Origin: Aquimarina acroporae
Lineage (GTDB): Bacteria; Bacteroidota; Bacteroidia; Flavobacteriales; Flavobacteriaceae
NCBI RefSeq assembly: GCF_023195925.1
Contig: NZ_JALPRE010000011.1
Location: 186,001 to 250,000, forward strand
Reading direction: 5' to 3'
DNA length: 64,000 bases
The position numbers were made by a program, and so were the translations under genes. The notes beneath the pieces were generated by a model. It did no database searches. It saw nothing but the letters and a program-made list of their open reading frames with translations, and was not told the origin of the DNA. Of the stretch, positions 44,398 through 52,328 are shown piece after piece; position 1 is the stretch's first letter; each line of letters begins with the position of its first letter.

Positions 44398-45531
44398 CTA
44401 CTTCATTGTTTCATCAAGGCTATTTGCATAAGACAATGGGGTAATTCCTTCAACATCCCTAAAAACTCTAAAAAAAGTTGACCGAGAAGAAAATCCGGCT
44501 TCATTACCAATAGCCTCAATAGTTACATCTTTTAATTTCCCTTTTTCGATTAGATTTTTAACCTCTTTTACCCTATAACTATTTATGTATTCTTTCACAT
44601 TACTCCCAAGTTCACTATTTAATATGTTAGTCAAATAAGTTGGACTTACCTTTAAATAATCAGCGAGATCATAGCGAGATAATTTTGGGTTTTTATAAGG
44701 CTCATGTTCGCTCATATACCTTTTCAAAGAGTCTAAAAAGTCATCTTTGGATTTGGAATATCCTACATGCTTTAAACTTTTATAAGATAACGGCCATAAC
44801 AAAGCTACAAATAGCATTGCGAAAACATATAGAGGTCGCCAAATAATAAAGCTATCTAAAAACCAATAATAAACCCCAAAGAAATGAACCAAAGCATAAG
44901 CCAATTCACTTAAAGCTATAACCACAAGAAACCCAAAAATCATGGTTTTTAACCACGGTATGTATGAAGCTTTATTTTTTCTTTTATCTGGATTTATCAA
45001 ATGTAACTTGCGCATTGACACTAATAGATAAATTATTGGGTGTAAACTAAACAAAAGCAACATTTTAAGATACGAGTAAAGGCTAATGGGATACCCAAAT
45101 TTCAATGTTGGATTTTTTTCGACATCTACAAAAAATTGAGCTACCATGCTTAAATGCCGATCGACACTTTCAGAAGATTTATTAGCTAGGAACAGGATTA
45201 GGTTAATCAAGAATGGCGCAAAATGCAGGAGATAGATATTCTTCCATTTCGTTTTTGGTTGTGCCAAAGAAATTATCATTAAATAGATTGTTGGGCCATA
45301 TAAATATTGAGATATAGAACCTGCCCCAATAAAAAACGGAATATCAAGTATGAGCTTAGTGTCAATTATTATTCGGTGAAATAAATCGAATGCTAATGCA
45401 CAAAAAAAGAGTATTAATAGCGAATTAGTTCTATTTATATTTCTTCCTACCAGTAAATATGCGATAAGTATTGGAAGTTGGACCAAGGCTATTATGGCAG
45501 AGATACTGTATAAATCTAATTCGAATTTCAT
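44398..45531 (-). CDS. AraC-family regulator with multi-TM N-terminal sensor
   Basis: A 377-residue protein. Residues about 8-240 contain seven or so hydrophobic helices. The C-terminal AraC domain (about 265-375) has 'LSRYDLADYLKVSPTYLTNILNSEL' and 'IEAIGNEAGFSSRSTFFRVFRDVEGITPLSYAN'. Same architecture as the protein at 318-1331. It is the first gene of a minus-strand run with the two propeller genes and probably regulates them. Confidence 0.87.
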   Translation of the reverse strand: MKFELDLYSISAIIALVQLPILIAYLLVGRNINRTNSLLILFFCALAFDLFHRIIIDTKLILDIPFFIGAGSISQYLYGPTIYLMIISLAQPKTKWKNIYLLHFAPFLINLILFLANKSSESVDRHLSMVAQFFVDVEKNPTLKFGYPISLYSYLKMLLLFSLHPIIYLLVSMRKLHLINPDKRKNKASYIPWLKTMIFGFLVVIALSELAYALVHFFGVYYWFLDSFIIWRPLYVFAMLFVALLWPLSYKSLKHVGYSKSKDDFLDSLKRYMSEHEPYKNPKLSRYDLADYLKVSPTYLTNILNSELGSNVKEYINSYRVKEVKNLIEKGKLKDVTIEAIGNEAGFSSRSTFFRVFRDVEGITPLSYANSLDETMK

Positions 45532-45575
45532 GTAAAAACTTACATCATTTTATTGTGATCCTTCTTTCTTTACTT

Positions 45576-45845
45576 TTAAACAATAACTCTCATCAATAGG
45601 TCTCTGTGCAAAAAGCGCATTAATGTTAACTCCTGCTCCGAAGATTGTATTGCCAAAAGATAGTAAAATCCTACCCCCATTTTATAAACTCCTGCTTTTG
45701 ATCCCACACTTCTAAATTGCGTAATCTCTGCGATGGTATTGGCATGTTTTATCTTTTCAATAACCCTTTTTATCATTTCATGTAATGAACCATCTTCTAC
45801 CTCTTTAACATCTGAAGCAAACTGTGAAGAAATTTTGAACTCCAT
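45576..45845 (-). CDS. RelE/ParE-family toxin
   Basis: An 89-residue protein with the compact beta-alpha fold of RelE/ParE toxins: 'MEFKISSQFASDVKEV', helix 'LHEMIKRVIEKIKHA', and the strand run 'FRSVGSKAGVYKMGVGFYYLLAIQ' with final 'LTLMRFLHRDLLMRVIV'. Toxins of this class inhibit translation or gyrase. The order antitoxin-toxin with an 11-bp gap matches a type II pair. Which activity applies cannot be read from sequence. Confidence 0.75.
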   Translation of the reverse strand: MEFKISSQFASDVKEVEDGSLHEMIKRVIEKIKHANTIAEITQFRSVGSKAGVYKMGVGFYYLLAIQSSEQELTLMRFLHRDLLMRVIV

Positions 45846-45856
45846 ATACTTCTAAT

Positions 45857-46099
45857 TCAAGAATTGAATAAATCATCCTCTTCTACTGTCGAAGAAGCAT
45901 CTGCCTGTTGCATTAATAACAATAATCCTAAATCTTCTTTTTGATCTTTAGACATCGTTTTAAGCTGTTCTTTTTGTTTATGATCTACATACCAGGAAAC
46001 AGCATCTTCCATAATTTTTTTTACACTCGAACCTTCTATTGCCGCTAACAGCTTAAGCTTAGGTATGATTTTATCTTCAATATCTACTATTTTTCTCAT
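45857..46099 (-). CDS. Antitoxin, ribbon-helix-helix-like
   Basis: An 80-residue protein that precedes the toxin gene. The N-terminus 'KIVDIEDKIIPKLKLLAAIEGSSVKKIMEDAVSWYVD' is a ribbon-helix-helix pattern; the C-terminus is acidic ('STVEEDDLFNS'), as expected of a toxin-binding tail. An AT-rich palindrome GTATATAC (46110-46117) lies 11 bp upstream of its start and could be its autorepression site. Confidence 0.72.
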   Translation of the reverse strand: MRKIVDIEDKIIPKLKLLAAIEGSSVKKIMEDAVSWYVDHKQKEQLKTMSKDQKEDLGLLLLMQQADASSTVEEDDLFNS

Positions 46100-46223
46100 T
46101 ATATATATTGTATATACTATATGCTAAATATATAAAAAATAAAAAACAGATATTTTGGGTTTATGAGAGGAATTTACGGAGACATCATAAAATCAATTAT
46201 ATTTGACTTATAATCATACATCG

Positions 46224-46730
46224 ATGAATGTTATAGATATCATTTTAGGTATCCTTTTACTTTGGGGATTAATAAAAGGACTTAGTAAGGGTTTATTTGC
46301 TTCACTAGCTTCTCTGGTAGCACTTATTGTAGGAATTTATATTGCTGTACACTTTTCAGATTTTGTAGGGGGATACTTAGAACAATTTGTAGACTGGTCA
46401 GACGGCGCTATGAAATTAACTGCTTTTGCGTTAACCTTTATACTGGTGGTTATTCTCGTTTCCCTGGCAGGAAAGATTTTAACCAAGATTGCCGATTATG
46501 CAGCTTTAGGAATTTTAAACAAAATTTTGGGAGGAGCCTTTGGAGTACTTAAAATGGCATTTATAGCAAGTGTTATTATTATCTTTATAGACGCTCTTAA
46601 TCGAAACATTACTATTATCAAACAAGAGACATTAAACTCTTCTGTATTATATCATCCTGTTCGTAAAATTGCACCTATGGTGCTTCCTACTATTATCAAA
46701 GACAATACAACCCAAGAAGAGGAGGTATAG
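46224..46730 (+). CDS. CvpA-family membrane protein
   Basis: About 168 residues from ATG at 46224. The start of the mature frame 'MNVIDIILGILLLWGLIKGLSKGLFASLASL' is the CvpA motif, and four TM helices follow at about 5-25, 30-48, 65-85 and 103-122. 'LNKILGGAFGVLKMAFI' is conserved in the family. CvpA proteins are linked to colicin V production and envelope stress; the molecular role is unknown. It is alone and converges with the SulP gene, with only 22 bp between stops. Confidence 0.85.
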   Translation: MNVIDIILGILLLWGLIKGLSKGLFASLASLVALIVGIYIAVHFSDFVGGYLEQFVDWSDGAMKLTAFALTFILVVILVSLAGKILTKIADYAALGILNKILGGAFGVLKMAFIASVIIIFIDALNRNITIIKQETLNSSVLYHPVRKIAPMVLPTIIKDNTTQEEEV

Positions 46731-46752
46731 TGTTTGGTATAACTTTAACCAA

Positions 46753-48615
46753 TTATGCCGATTTCTTTTCGTTCACAATCTTGATCAAAGCATTGATACA
46801 AGAATCAAAATCTGGGAATACATATTCATTGGCTACCAAATCAGGAATAATATTTACTTTTTTAGACAGATACAATGGTTGTTTTTGCATACCCACTATA
46901 GAAGATTTTATGCCTCGTTTTTCCAGACCTAATACCATTTCTTCTAAGACATATACTCCAGATTGATCCATATAAGGCACTTTATCCATTCTGATAATCA
47001 CATGAGTAGCGGTCTCGGGGATTTGATCGGCTAATTCTTGTAATTCACTAGTTGACCCAAAGAATACAGGACCACTAAGATGCTTTATAAAGATTTCTTC
47101 TTTTAGTTCTTTAGGGAAATTGACCTCATCTTTCCAGAGTTTTTCAAATTTTGGGCTTTTCCCCATACCTTCTAGCGATTCAACCTTTGATTGTCGAGCA
47201 GTAACATCTCCCATTTTTTTCATAAAAATTAGAGAGGCAATGATTAACCCTATTCCCACAGCATAAATCAAATTCCAGGTTACAGACAATACCAATACAA
47301 TAAGCATAATAACTACCTCTATTTTTGGCATATGAGGAATCGCACGTAACCCTTTATAATCCATCACCCCAATACCCACTGTAATTAAAATCCCTGCAAG
47401 TACTGCTGCAGGTATTTGTGAAGCCACAGGCCCTAAAGCCAACAAAACAATAAGTAATAAAACACCAGCTATCATACCAGATAATCTGGTTTTACCTCCT
47501 GCATTAATATTTACCACTGTTCTTATCGTAGCTCCAGCGCCGGGTATCCCTCCAAATAAAGCTCCAATGGTATTTCCTATCCCTTGTCCTACCAATTCTT
47601 TATTTGGGTTGTGCTTGGTCTTGGTCATATTATCGGCTACTACAGACGTTAATAATGAATCTATCGCTCCCAAAATAGATAATGTTAATGCAGAAAAGAT
47701 ATAGGGTGCGACTGAGTCCAAACTAAAATTTGAAAATATCGAGAAATTGAACTTTGGGAATCCGCTTGGTATTTCCTGAATAGGCCTATAATTAAGATCA
47801 AACCCATATGCAACACCAGACACCACCAATAGTGCCACCAACGTGCTCGGAATTGCCGTTGTAATGCGTTTAAACCCGTAAATTACCAGTATCGTTGCCA
47901 GGCAAAGTATAAGTTCCAGGTAATTGATATTCGATAACGCATTTGGAAGGCTTTTTAATGCTCCTACAACTCCGGAAGAATTATTTCCAGCAAGTGCAAT
48001 AGCTTCTAGTTTTACGTCGTCTTCAGTGATACCCTCTGCTCTTTTTATAGTTTCTTTAAAATCTTCTAAAACCAAAATCTCCTCACCTGCTTCTTCCTTC
48101 AAGATCTTATTCAAAATCACTTCTTGTGCTTCGGGAATAAAATGACTTACAAAGGATTCATCTTCTTTCGGGTAATACCCAAGTGCTGGTAGAATTTGTG
48201 TCACCAAAATCATTACTCCAATAGCGGTCATAAATCCTGAAACTACGGGATAAGGAATGTATCGAATATATTTCCCTACTCCCATGGCACCTAGTCCTAT
48301 TTGTATAATTCCAGAAAGTAAAAAAACGGTTAATATAGCTGGCAAAGCGGCGTTTACATCACCATTATAGGTTCCAATCAAACCTGCGATGATAAGCATA
48401 CTCACAGCAGTCATTGGTGCAGTTGGGCCAGAAATTTGAGTATTGGTTCCTCCAAAAAGTGCAGCAAAAAAACTAATGAAAATTGCACCGTATAAACCTG
48501 CACTTGGACCCAATCCCGAAGACACCCCAAAAGCCAATGCTAATGGTAATGCTACAATACCGGCAGTTAGACCTCCAAACGCATCTCCTTTTAAATTATT
48601 GAAAAAACCCTTCAT
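46753..48615 (-). CDS. SulP-family anion transporter with STAS domain
   Basis: A 620-residue transporter with about 12-14 TM helices. It opens 'LKGDAFGGLTAGIVALPLALAFG', the SulP motif, and ends in a STAS domain (about 500-610, 'FIKHLSGPVFFGSTSELQELA...VIIRMDKVPYMDQSGVYVLEEMVLGLEKRG'). SulP proteins carry sulfate, bicarbonate or other anions. An adjacent carbonic anhydrase and a second SulP gene favour bicarbonate. A terminator separates it from the anhydrase gene, so it may have its own promoter. Confidence 0.9.
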   Translation of the reverse strand: MKGFFNNLKGDAFGGLTAGIVALPLALAFGVSSGLGPSAGLYGAIFISFFAALFGGTNTQISGPTAPMTAVSMLIIAGLIGTYNGDVNAALPAILTVFLLSGIIQIGLGAMGVGKYIRYIPYPVVSGFMTAIGVMILVTQILPALGYYPKEDESFVSHFIPEAQEVILNKILKEEAGEEILVLEDFKETIKRAEGITEDDVKLEAIALAGNNSSGVVGALKSLPNALSNINYLELILCLATILVIYGFKRITTAIPSTLVALLVVSGVAYGFDLNYRPIQEIPSGFPKFNFSIFSNFSLDSVAPYIFSALTLSILGAIDSLLTSVVADNMTKTKHNPNKELVGQGIGNTIGALFGGIPGAGATIRTVVNINAGGKTRLSGMIAGVLLLIVLLALGPVASQIPAAVLAGILITVGIGVMDYKGLRAIPHMPKIEVVIMLIVLVLSVTWNLIYAVGIGLIIASLIFMKKMGDVTARQSKVESLEGMGKSPKFEKLWKDEVNFPKELKEEIFIKHLSGPVFFGSTSELQELADQIPETATHVIIRMDKVPYMDQSGVYVLEEMVLGLEKRGIKSSIVGMQKQPLYLSKKVNIIPDLVANEYVFPDFDSCINALIKIVNEKKSA

Positions 48616-48665
48616 ATTGGTTAGATTTTATATTGTTTTCCGTTATTTGATTTCAAAAATACCAT

Positions 48666-48704
48666 AAAAAAAGAGCCGCTATACGAATATAACGGCTCTT
48701 TTTT
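48666..48704 (-). terminator. Terminator after carbonic anhydrase
   Basis: A-rich flank then GAGCCG / CGGCTC, extended by three pairs across one C-A mismatch, followed by a T run on both strands. It lies 18 bp past the carbonic anhydrase stop and separates it from the downstream SulP gene. Confidence 0.75.
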
Positions 48705-48721
48705 TAACATTTCTTTTCTTA

Positions 48722-49354
48722 TTATGCTTCGAAGAAAGTTACTTTCCCGTTGCTAATATCATACATACCTCCCAGAATCAATATTTCTCCATTATCCTCC
48801 ATTTCTTTTAATACGGAGCTTTGAGTTCTGATATTATCGATAGTCATATGTACATTTTTTGCAGCTACATCATTTACAAAATCAATATTTTTTGAAGTTC
48901 TGTCTGCAGCATCTGATGGCTCTGTTACTGCTTCTACAGCTGGTTTGATTTTACTCAGTAAAGCCGTAAGATTTCCCAGTTTTGCATCGTCACAAGCTCC
49001 TTTTACGGCACCACATGCCGTGTGACCTAAAACTAAAACTAACTTAGTCCCTGCAAGTTTGCAAGCAAACTCCATACTTCCTAAAATATCTTCATTTACA
49101 AAGTTACCTGCTACTCTTGCACTAAAAATATCCCCAATTCCCTGATCAAAGATCAATTCTGAAGACACTCTTGAATCGATACAACTTAAAATAGTTGCAA
49201 ACGGATACTGTCCGCTTTTAGTATCATTTACCTGATCTAAAAGATCTCTATCGGCCATAAGCTTTTGTTGAAACCTTTGATTTCCTTCCTTAAGTAACTG
49301 TACTGCTGTTTGAGGTGTTATTTTGGCTTGTGTTTCTTTAGTAAGTGCTTTCAT
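48722..49354 (-). CDS. Beta-carbonic anhydrase
   Basis: A 210-residue cytoplasmic beta-class anhydrase. Zinc ligands C58 ('LSCIDSRV'), H111 and C114 ('GHTACGAVKGA') are present, as is the catalytic D60/R62 dyad. 'DIFSARVAGNFVNEDILGSMEFACKLAG' is the usual helix. It interconverts CO2 and bicarbonate. It sits between two SulP transporter genes on the same strand, which points to coupled bicarbonate uptake and conversion. Confidence 0.95.
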   Translation of the reverse strand: MKALTKETQAKITPQTAVQLLKEGNQRFQQKLMADRDLLDQVNDTKSGQYPFATILSCIDSRVSSELIFDQGIGDIFSARVAGNFVNEDILGSMEFACKLAGTKLVLVLGHTACGAVKGACDDAKLGNLTALLSKIKPAVEAVTEPSDAADRTSKNIDFVNDVAAKNVHMTIDNIRTQSSVLKEMEDNGEILILGGMYDISNGKVTFFEA

Positions 49355-49436
49355 CTTTATTTTTTTATGTTTTTAAAATCATTAAATAAGATTATCACCA
49401 TATAGCAACTAATCATTTAATGAATTATAATTTTTA

Positions 49437-51035
49437 CTATTTATTCTGTGGTCTAAGCTTAAAAAACTCGATATAACTATCTGGGTTTTCTACTTCCCCA
49501 CGCTCTGAAATCAATTTGATATCAATGTTTTTGTTCTTGGCTTTTTCAGAGAAGTCTTCCAAAATCTCAATAATATCATTATCCAAATACCTTGTCTTTC
49601 TCACATCTAAGGTTAAATAAGTTTCTTCTGGTAACTTATCTAACTCCTTAAGAATTGCTCCTTTGTTAAAGAATGTAACCTCTTCAGCAAGCGTCATATT
49701 TACTCTATGCTTACCATTACTTACATCTTCAATATGTAAAAAGTGAGAGTTTTGGTAACTCTTAATAAGAATTACTACAATTCCAACCATAAGTCCTAAA
49801 CCAATACCCCATAAAAGATCTATAAATACAATACCTAATACGGTAACGGTAAATGGAATAAACTGTTTCCACCCTAAATTATACATTGTTTTGAACAATG
49901 CTGGTTTTGCCAATTTATAACCAACGATAAATAGAATTGCCGCAAGTACTGATAACGGAATTTTAGTTAGTATGCTAGGGATCAGAATAACAGATATCAA
50001 TAAAAAGAAACCATGAATAATAGCAGACATTTTCGTGCGCCCTCCAGATTGAATATTTGCTGAACTACGTACAATTACCTGTGTGATTGGTAACCCTCCT
50101 ATAAAGCCTGAAATCATGTTACCTGTTCCTTGTGCTAACAATTCTCTGTTCGTAGGTGTAACTCTTTTTTGAGGATCTAACTTATCGGTCGCTTCAACAC
50201 ACAGAAGTGTTTCTAAACTTGCCACCAATGCAATAGTAAATGCAGTTACCCATACATCAGTATTGGTAATAACACGGAAGTTAGGGAAACTAAATTGCCC
50301 TAAAAAACTATCAATACTATCAGGAATAGGAACCGCTACCAAATGATCTGTAGTAATGTTCATAGCTCCATCTTTAGTAAAAATATAAAACAAAATCCCA
50401 ACAACCACAGCTACCAAGGGACCTTGTATAAGTTGGAAAATTTTACCCTTTTTGGACAAAACTTTGTTCCAAAGGATTAAGATTCCCAGCGCAATCAAAG
50501 CAATCACTGTAGCTCCCACACTAACATTACCACTTATAATAGCATTTATCGTTTTTAACAGTTCTGTTAGAGTATTTTCTCCATCTAACTGTAAAAAAGC
50601 GAAATTACCTTCCGGATTTTTGTCTAAACCAAAAAAGTAGGGTATTTGTTTTAATATGATAATAATTCCGATACCTGTTAACATTCCTTTAATTACAGAC
50701 GATGGAAAGTAATATCCAATGATTCCGGCTTTAAGAAGCCCAAAAACTATTTGAATTACTCCCCCAAGCACTACAGCTACCAAGAAGTTCTCAAAACCTC
50801 CTAGCGCACCAATAGATGTTAATACTATTGCTGCCAATCCCGCTGCAGGTCCACTTACACCTATCTGAGATCCACTTAATAATCCCACTACTATACCCCC
50901 AATTATACCAGCTATTAATCCCGAAAATAACGGAGCACCACTGGCAAGAGCAATTCCCAAACATAAGGGTAATGCTACAAAAAACACGACAACACTAGCC
51001 GGTAAATCATTTTTTAATGTTTTAAAAACACTCAT
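49437..51035 (-). CDS. SulP-family anion transporter
   Basis: About 532 residues from ATG at 51035 (MSVFKTLKNDLPASVVVFFVALPLC). Ten or more TM helices with 'GVSGPAAGLAAIVLTSIGALGGF' and 'GFIGGLPITQVIVRSSANIQSGGRTKMSAIIHG', and a short STAS-like C-terminus ('TLDVRKTRYLDNDIIEILEDF'). It is upstream of the carbonic anhydrase gene by 82 bp. The pair resembles the fused SulP-carbonic anhydrase proteins known elsewhere. It is a paralogue of the gene at 46753. Confidence 0.92.
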   Translation of the reverse strand: MSVFKTLKNDLPASVVVFFVALPLCLGIALASGAPLFSGLIAGIIGGIVVGLLSGSQIGVSGPAAGLAAIVLTSIGALGGFENFLVAVVLGGVIQIVFGLLKAGIIGYYFPSSVIKGMLTGIGIIIILKQIPYFFGLDKNPEGNFAFLQLDGENTLTELLKTINAIISGNVSVGATVIALIALGILILWNKVLSKKGKIFQLIQGPLVAVVVGILFYIFTKDGAMNITTDHLVAVPIPDSIDSFLGQFSFPNFRVITNTDVWVTAFTIALVASLETLLCVEATDKLDPQKRVTPTNRELLAQGTGNMISGFIGGLPITQVIVRSSANIQSGGRTKMSAIIHGFFLLISVILIPSILTKIPLSVLAAILFIVGYKLAKPALFKTMYNLGWKQFIPFTVTVLGIVFIDLLWGIGLGLMVGIVVILIKSYQNSHFLHIEDVSNGKHRVNMTLAEEVTFFNKGAILKELDKLPEETYLTLDVRKTRYLDNDIIEILEDFSEKAKNKNIDIKLISERGEVENPDSYIEFFKLRPQNK

Positions 51036-51163
51036 AATAAAAAAAATTTGATTGTTGTTCTGCAACCAGAACTTTAAAAAGTAAACGTATCTATTAGCAA
51101 AGACAAATCGTCCATTTCCTATTCAAAGATTAAAAAATAGGTGCTATTGATTTTTGGTAAGTC

Positions 51164-51487
51164 TTAACTAAATTTTGGAGGCGGAGTTTTATGCTCCAAG
51201 TATACCCCGGGATTTGCAGTATACAGATCAGGGTACGATTTTATGGTTAAATCTGCGAATTTGGCTGTTCTGTTGTCGAAATGTTGGGATATTTTATCCT
51301 TCTCTTTATAATCTTCTTTTTCAGAACTTTCTTTTTCTTTTTTCTCAGAATTATCTGTTTCTTCTAAGACAATTGAAGATTGATCTTCTGAAGAATATGA
51401 ATTTATGAGATTAGTCGCATAGTACGATACGTTCAGAATGAATCCGAACAAAATTAAAATACGAACTATTTGAGGCTTAATCTTCAC
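51164..51487 (-). CDS. Small membrane-anchored protein, unknown
   Basis: A 107-residue protein with a single N-terminal hydrophobic helix (about 8-27, 'IVRILILFGFILNVSYYA') and no lipobox. A Lys/Glu/Ser-rich segment (about 45-65) follows, then a Pro-ending tail 'HKTPPPKFS'. It has no recognisable domain. It lies between the Bat operon's end and the SulP gene, all on the minus strand. Confidence 0.5.
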   Translation of the reverse strand: MKIKPQIVRILILFGFILNVSYYATNLINSYSSEDQSSIVLEETDNSEKKEKESSEKEDYKEKDKISQHFDNRTAKFADLTIKSYPDLYTANPGVYLEHKTPPPKFS

Positions 51488-51568
51488 CTATATACAAAAT
51501 TATTTATTGCTAAAATAACAGTATTACTTTCAAAATCTGTTAAATCAATCGTAAATTTAATTAACAAA

Positions 51569-52318
51569 CTAGAGTTCTCTTAGGTCTTCAGAGGGAATCC
51601 AGCCTATTTTTCCATCGGTAAGTCGTATTTTTTTCCAATTATTTACGGTCTCGGTAACTTTTACTTTGGTTCCTTCATGAAGTTGAAATACATCTTCACT
51701 TCTAAGATTGGGTTCACTTTTAATAGTAGTTTCCTGAGCGAAGATAATGGCAAATTGATTGTTTTGCACACTATTATATTGACTAAACGCAAAAAATACT
51801 CCAAATATCCCTATTAAAAAGACCACCCAACTCCCCACAAAAAATAATCTTTTCCTTGAAGATAAATTAGCTGTATAGTAGAGGATAAACAAAATAACAA
51901 ACAAGATCATACATGCAACCGAAACCCAGGCCCAACCATCAAAGGTAAATAAGGATGTAATTTTTCTTAACATTGATGACACAAAACCTTCGGGAATAGA
52001 ATCTATGGCATCTATAGTTGCATTTTGCGCAAAAACAAGGTTGTTTTTTATATCCTCATCATTGGGAGCCAACTCCAGGCCTTTTTCATAATAATAAATA
52101 CTAGGTCCAACATTACTCAATTTATAATGTGCATTCCCTAGGTTGTAGTATAAAGAAACCGATTCCTGACCAGCGTCTAAAATAGACTTATAAGCATCTA
52201 TGGCTTCTTGATATTTTCCTTGTTGATATAATGCATTTGCTCTTTGAAACTTCTCTGTTCCTTGAGAAAAACCAAGCACAAATGCTAAAAAAACAAGTAT
52301 TTGAACGAATTGTTTCAC
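51569..52318 (-). CDS. batE: BatE: TPR and SH3 membrane protein
   Basis: About 249 residues. I take the GTG at 52318 (giving MKQFVQILVFLAF), just downstream of the batD stop; the frame's earlier start is TTG at 52345 and there is no ATG. A signal peptide is followed by two TPRs ('FQRANALYQQGKYQEAIDAYKSIL', 'SLYYNLGNAHYKLSNVGPSIYYYEKGLELAPNDEDIKNNLV'), two TM helices (about 125-165) and a bacterial SH3 domain at the C-terminus ('VFQLHEGTKVKVTETVNNWKKIRLTDGKIGWIP'). Last gene of the operon. Confidence 0.82.
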   Translation of the reverse strand: MKQFVQILVFLAFVLGFSQGTEKFQRANALYQQGKYQEAIDAYKSILDAGQESVSLYYNLGNAHYKLSNVGPSIYYYEKGLELAPNDEDIKNNLVFAQNATIDAIDSIPEGFVSSMLRKITSLFTFDGWAWVSVACMILFVILFILYYTANLSSRKRLFFVGSWVVFLIGIFGVFFAFSQYNSVQNNQFAIIFAQETTIKSEPNLRSEDVFQLHEGTKVKVTETVNNWKKIRLTDGKIGWIPSEDLREL

Positions 52319-52328
52319 GTTAATGTCT

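Noticed and set aside
46669..46966. Plus-strand ORFs past the CvpA stop
   Set aside because: They overlap the C-terminal STAS end of the SulP gene on the other strand; no domain seen.
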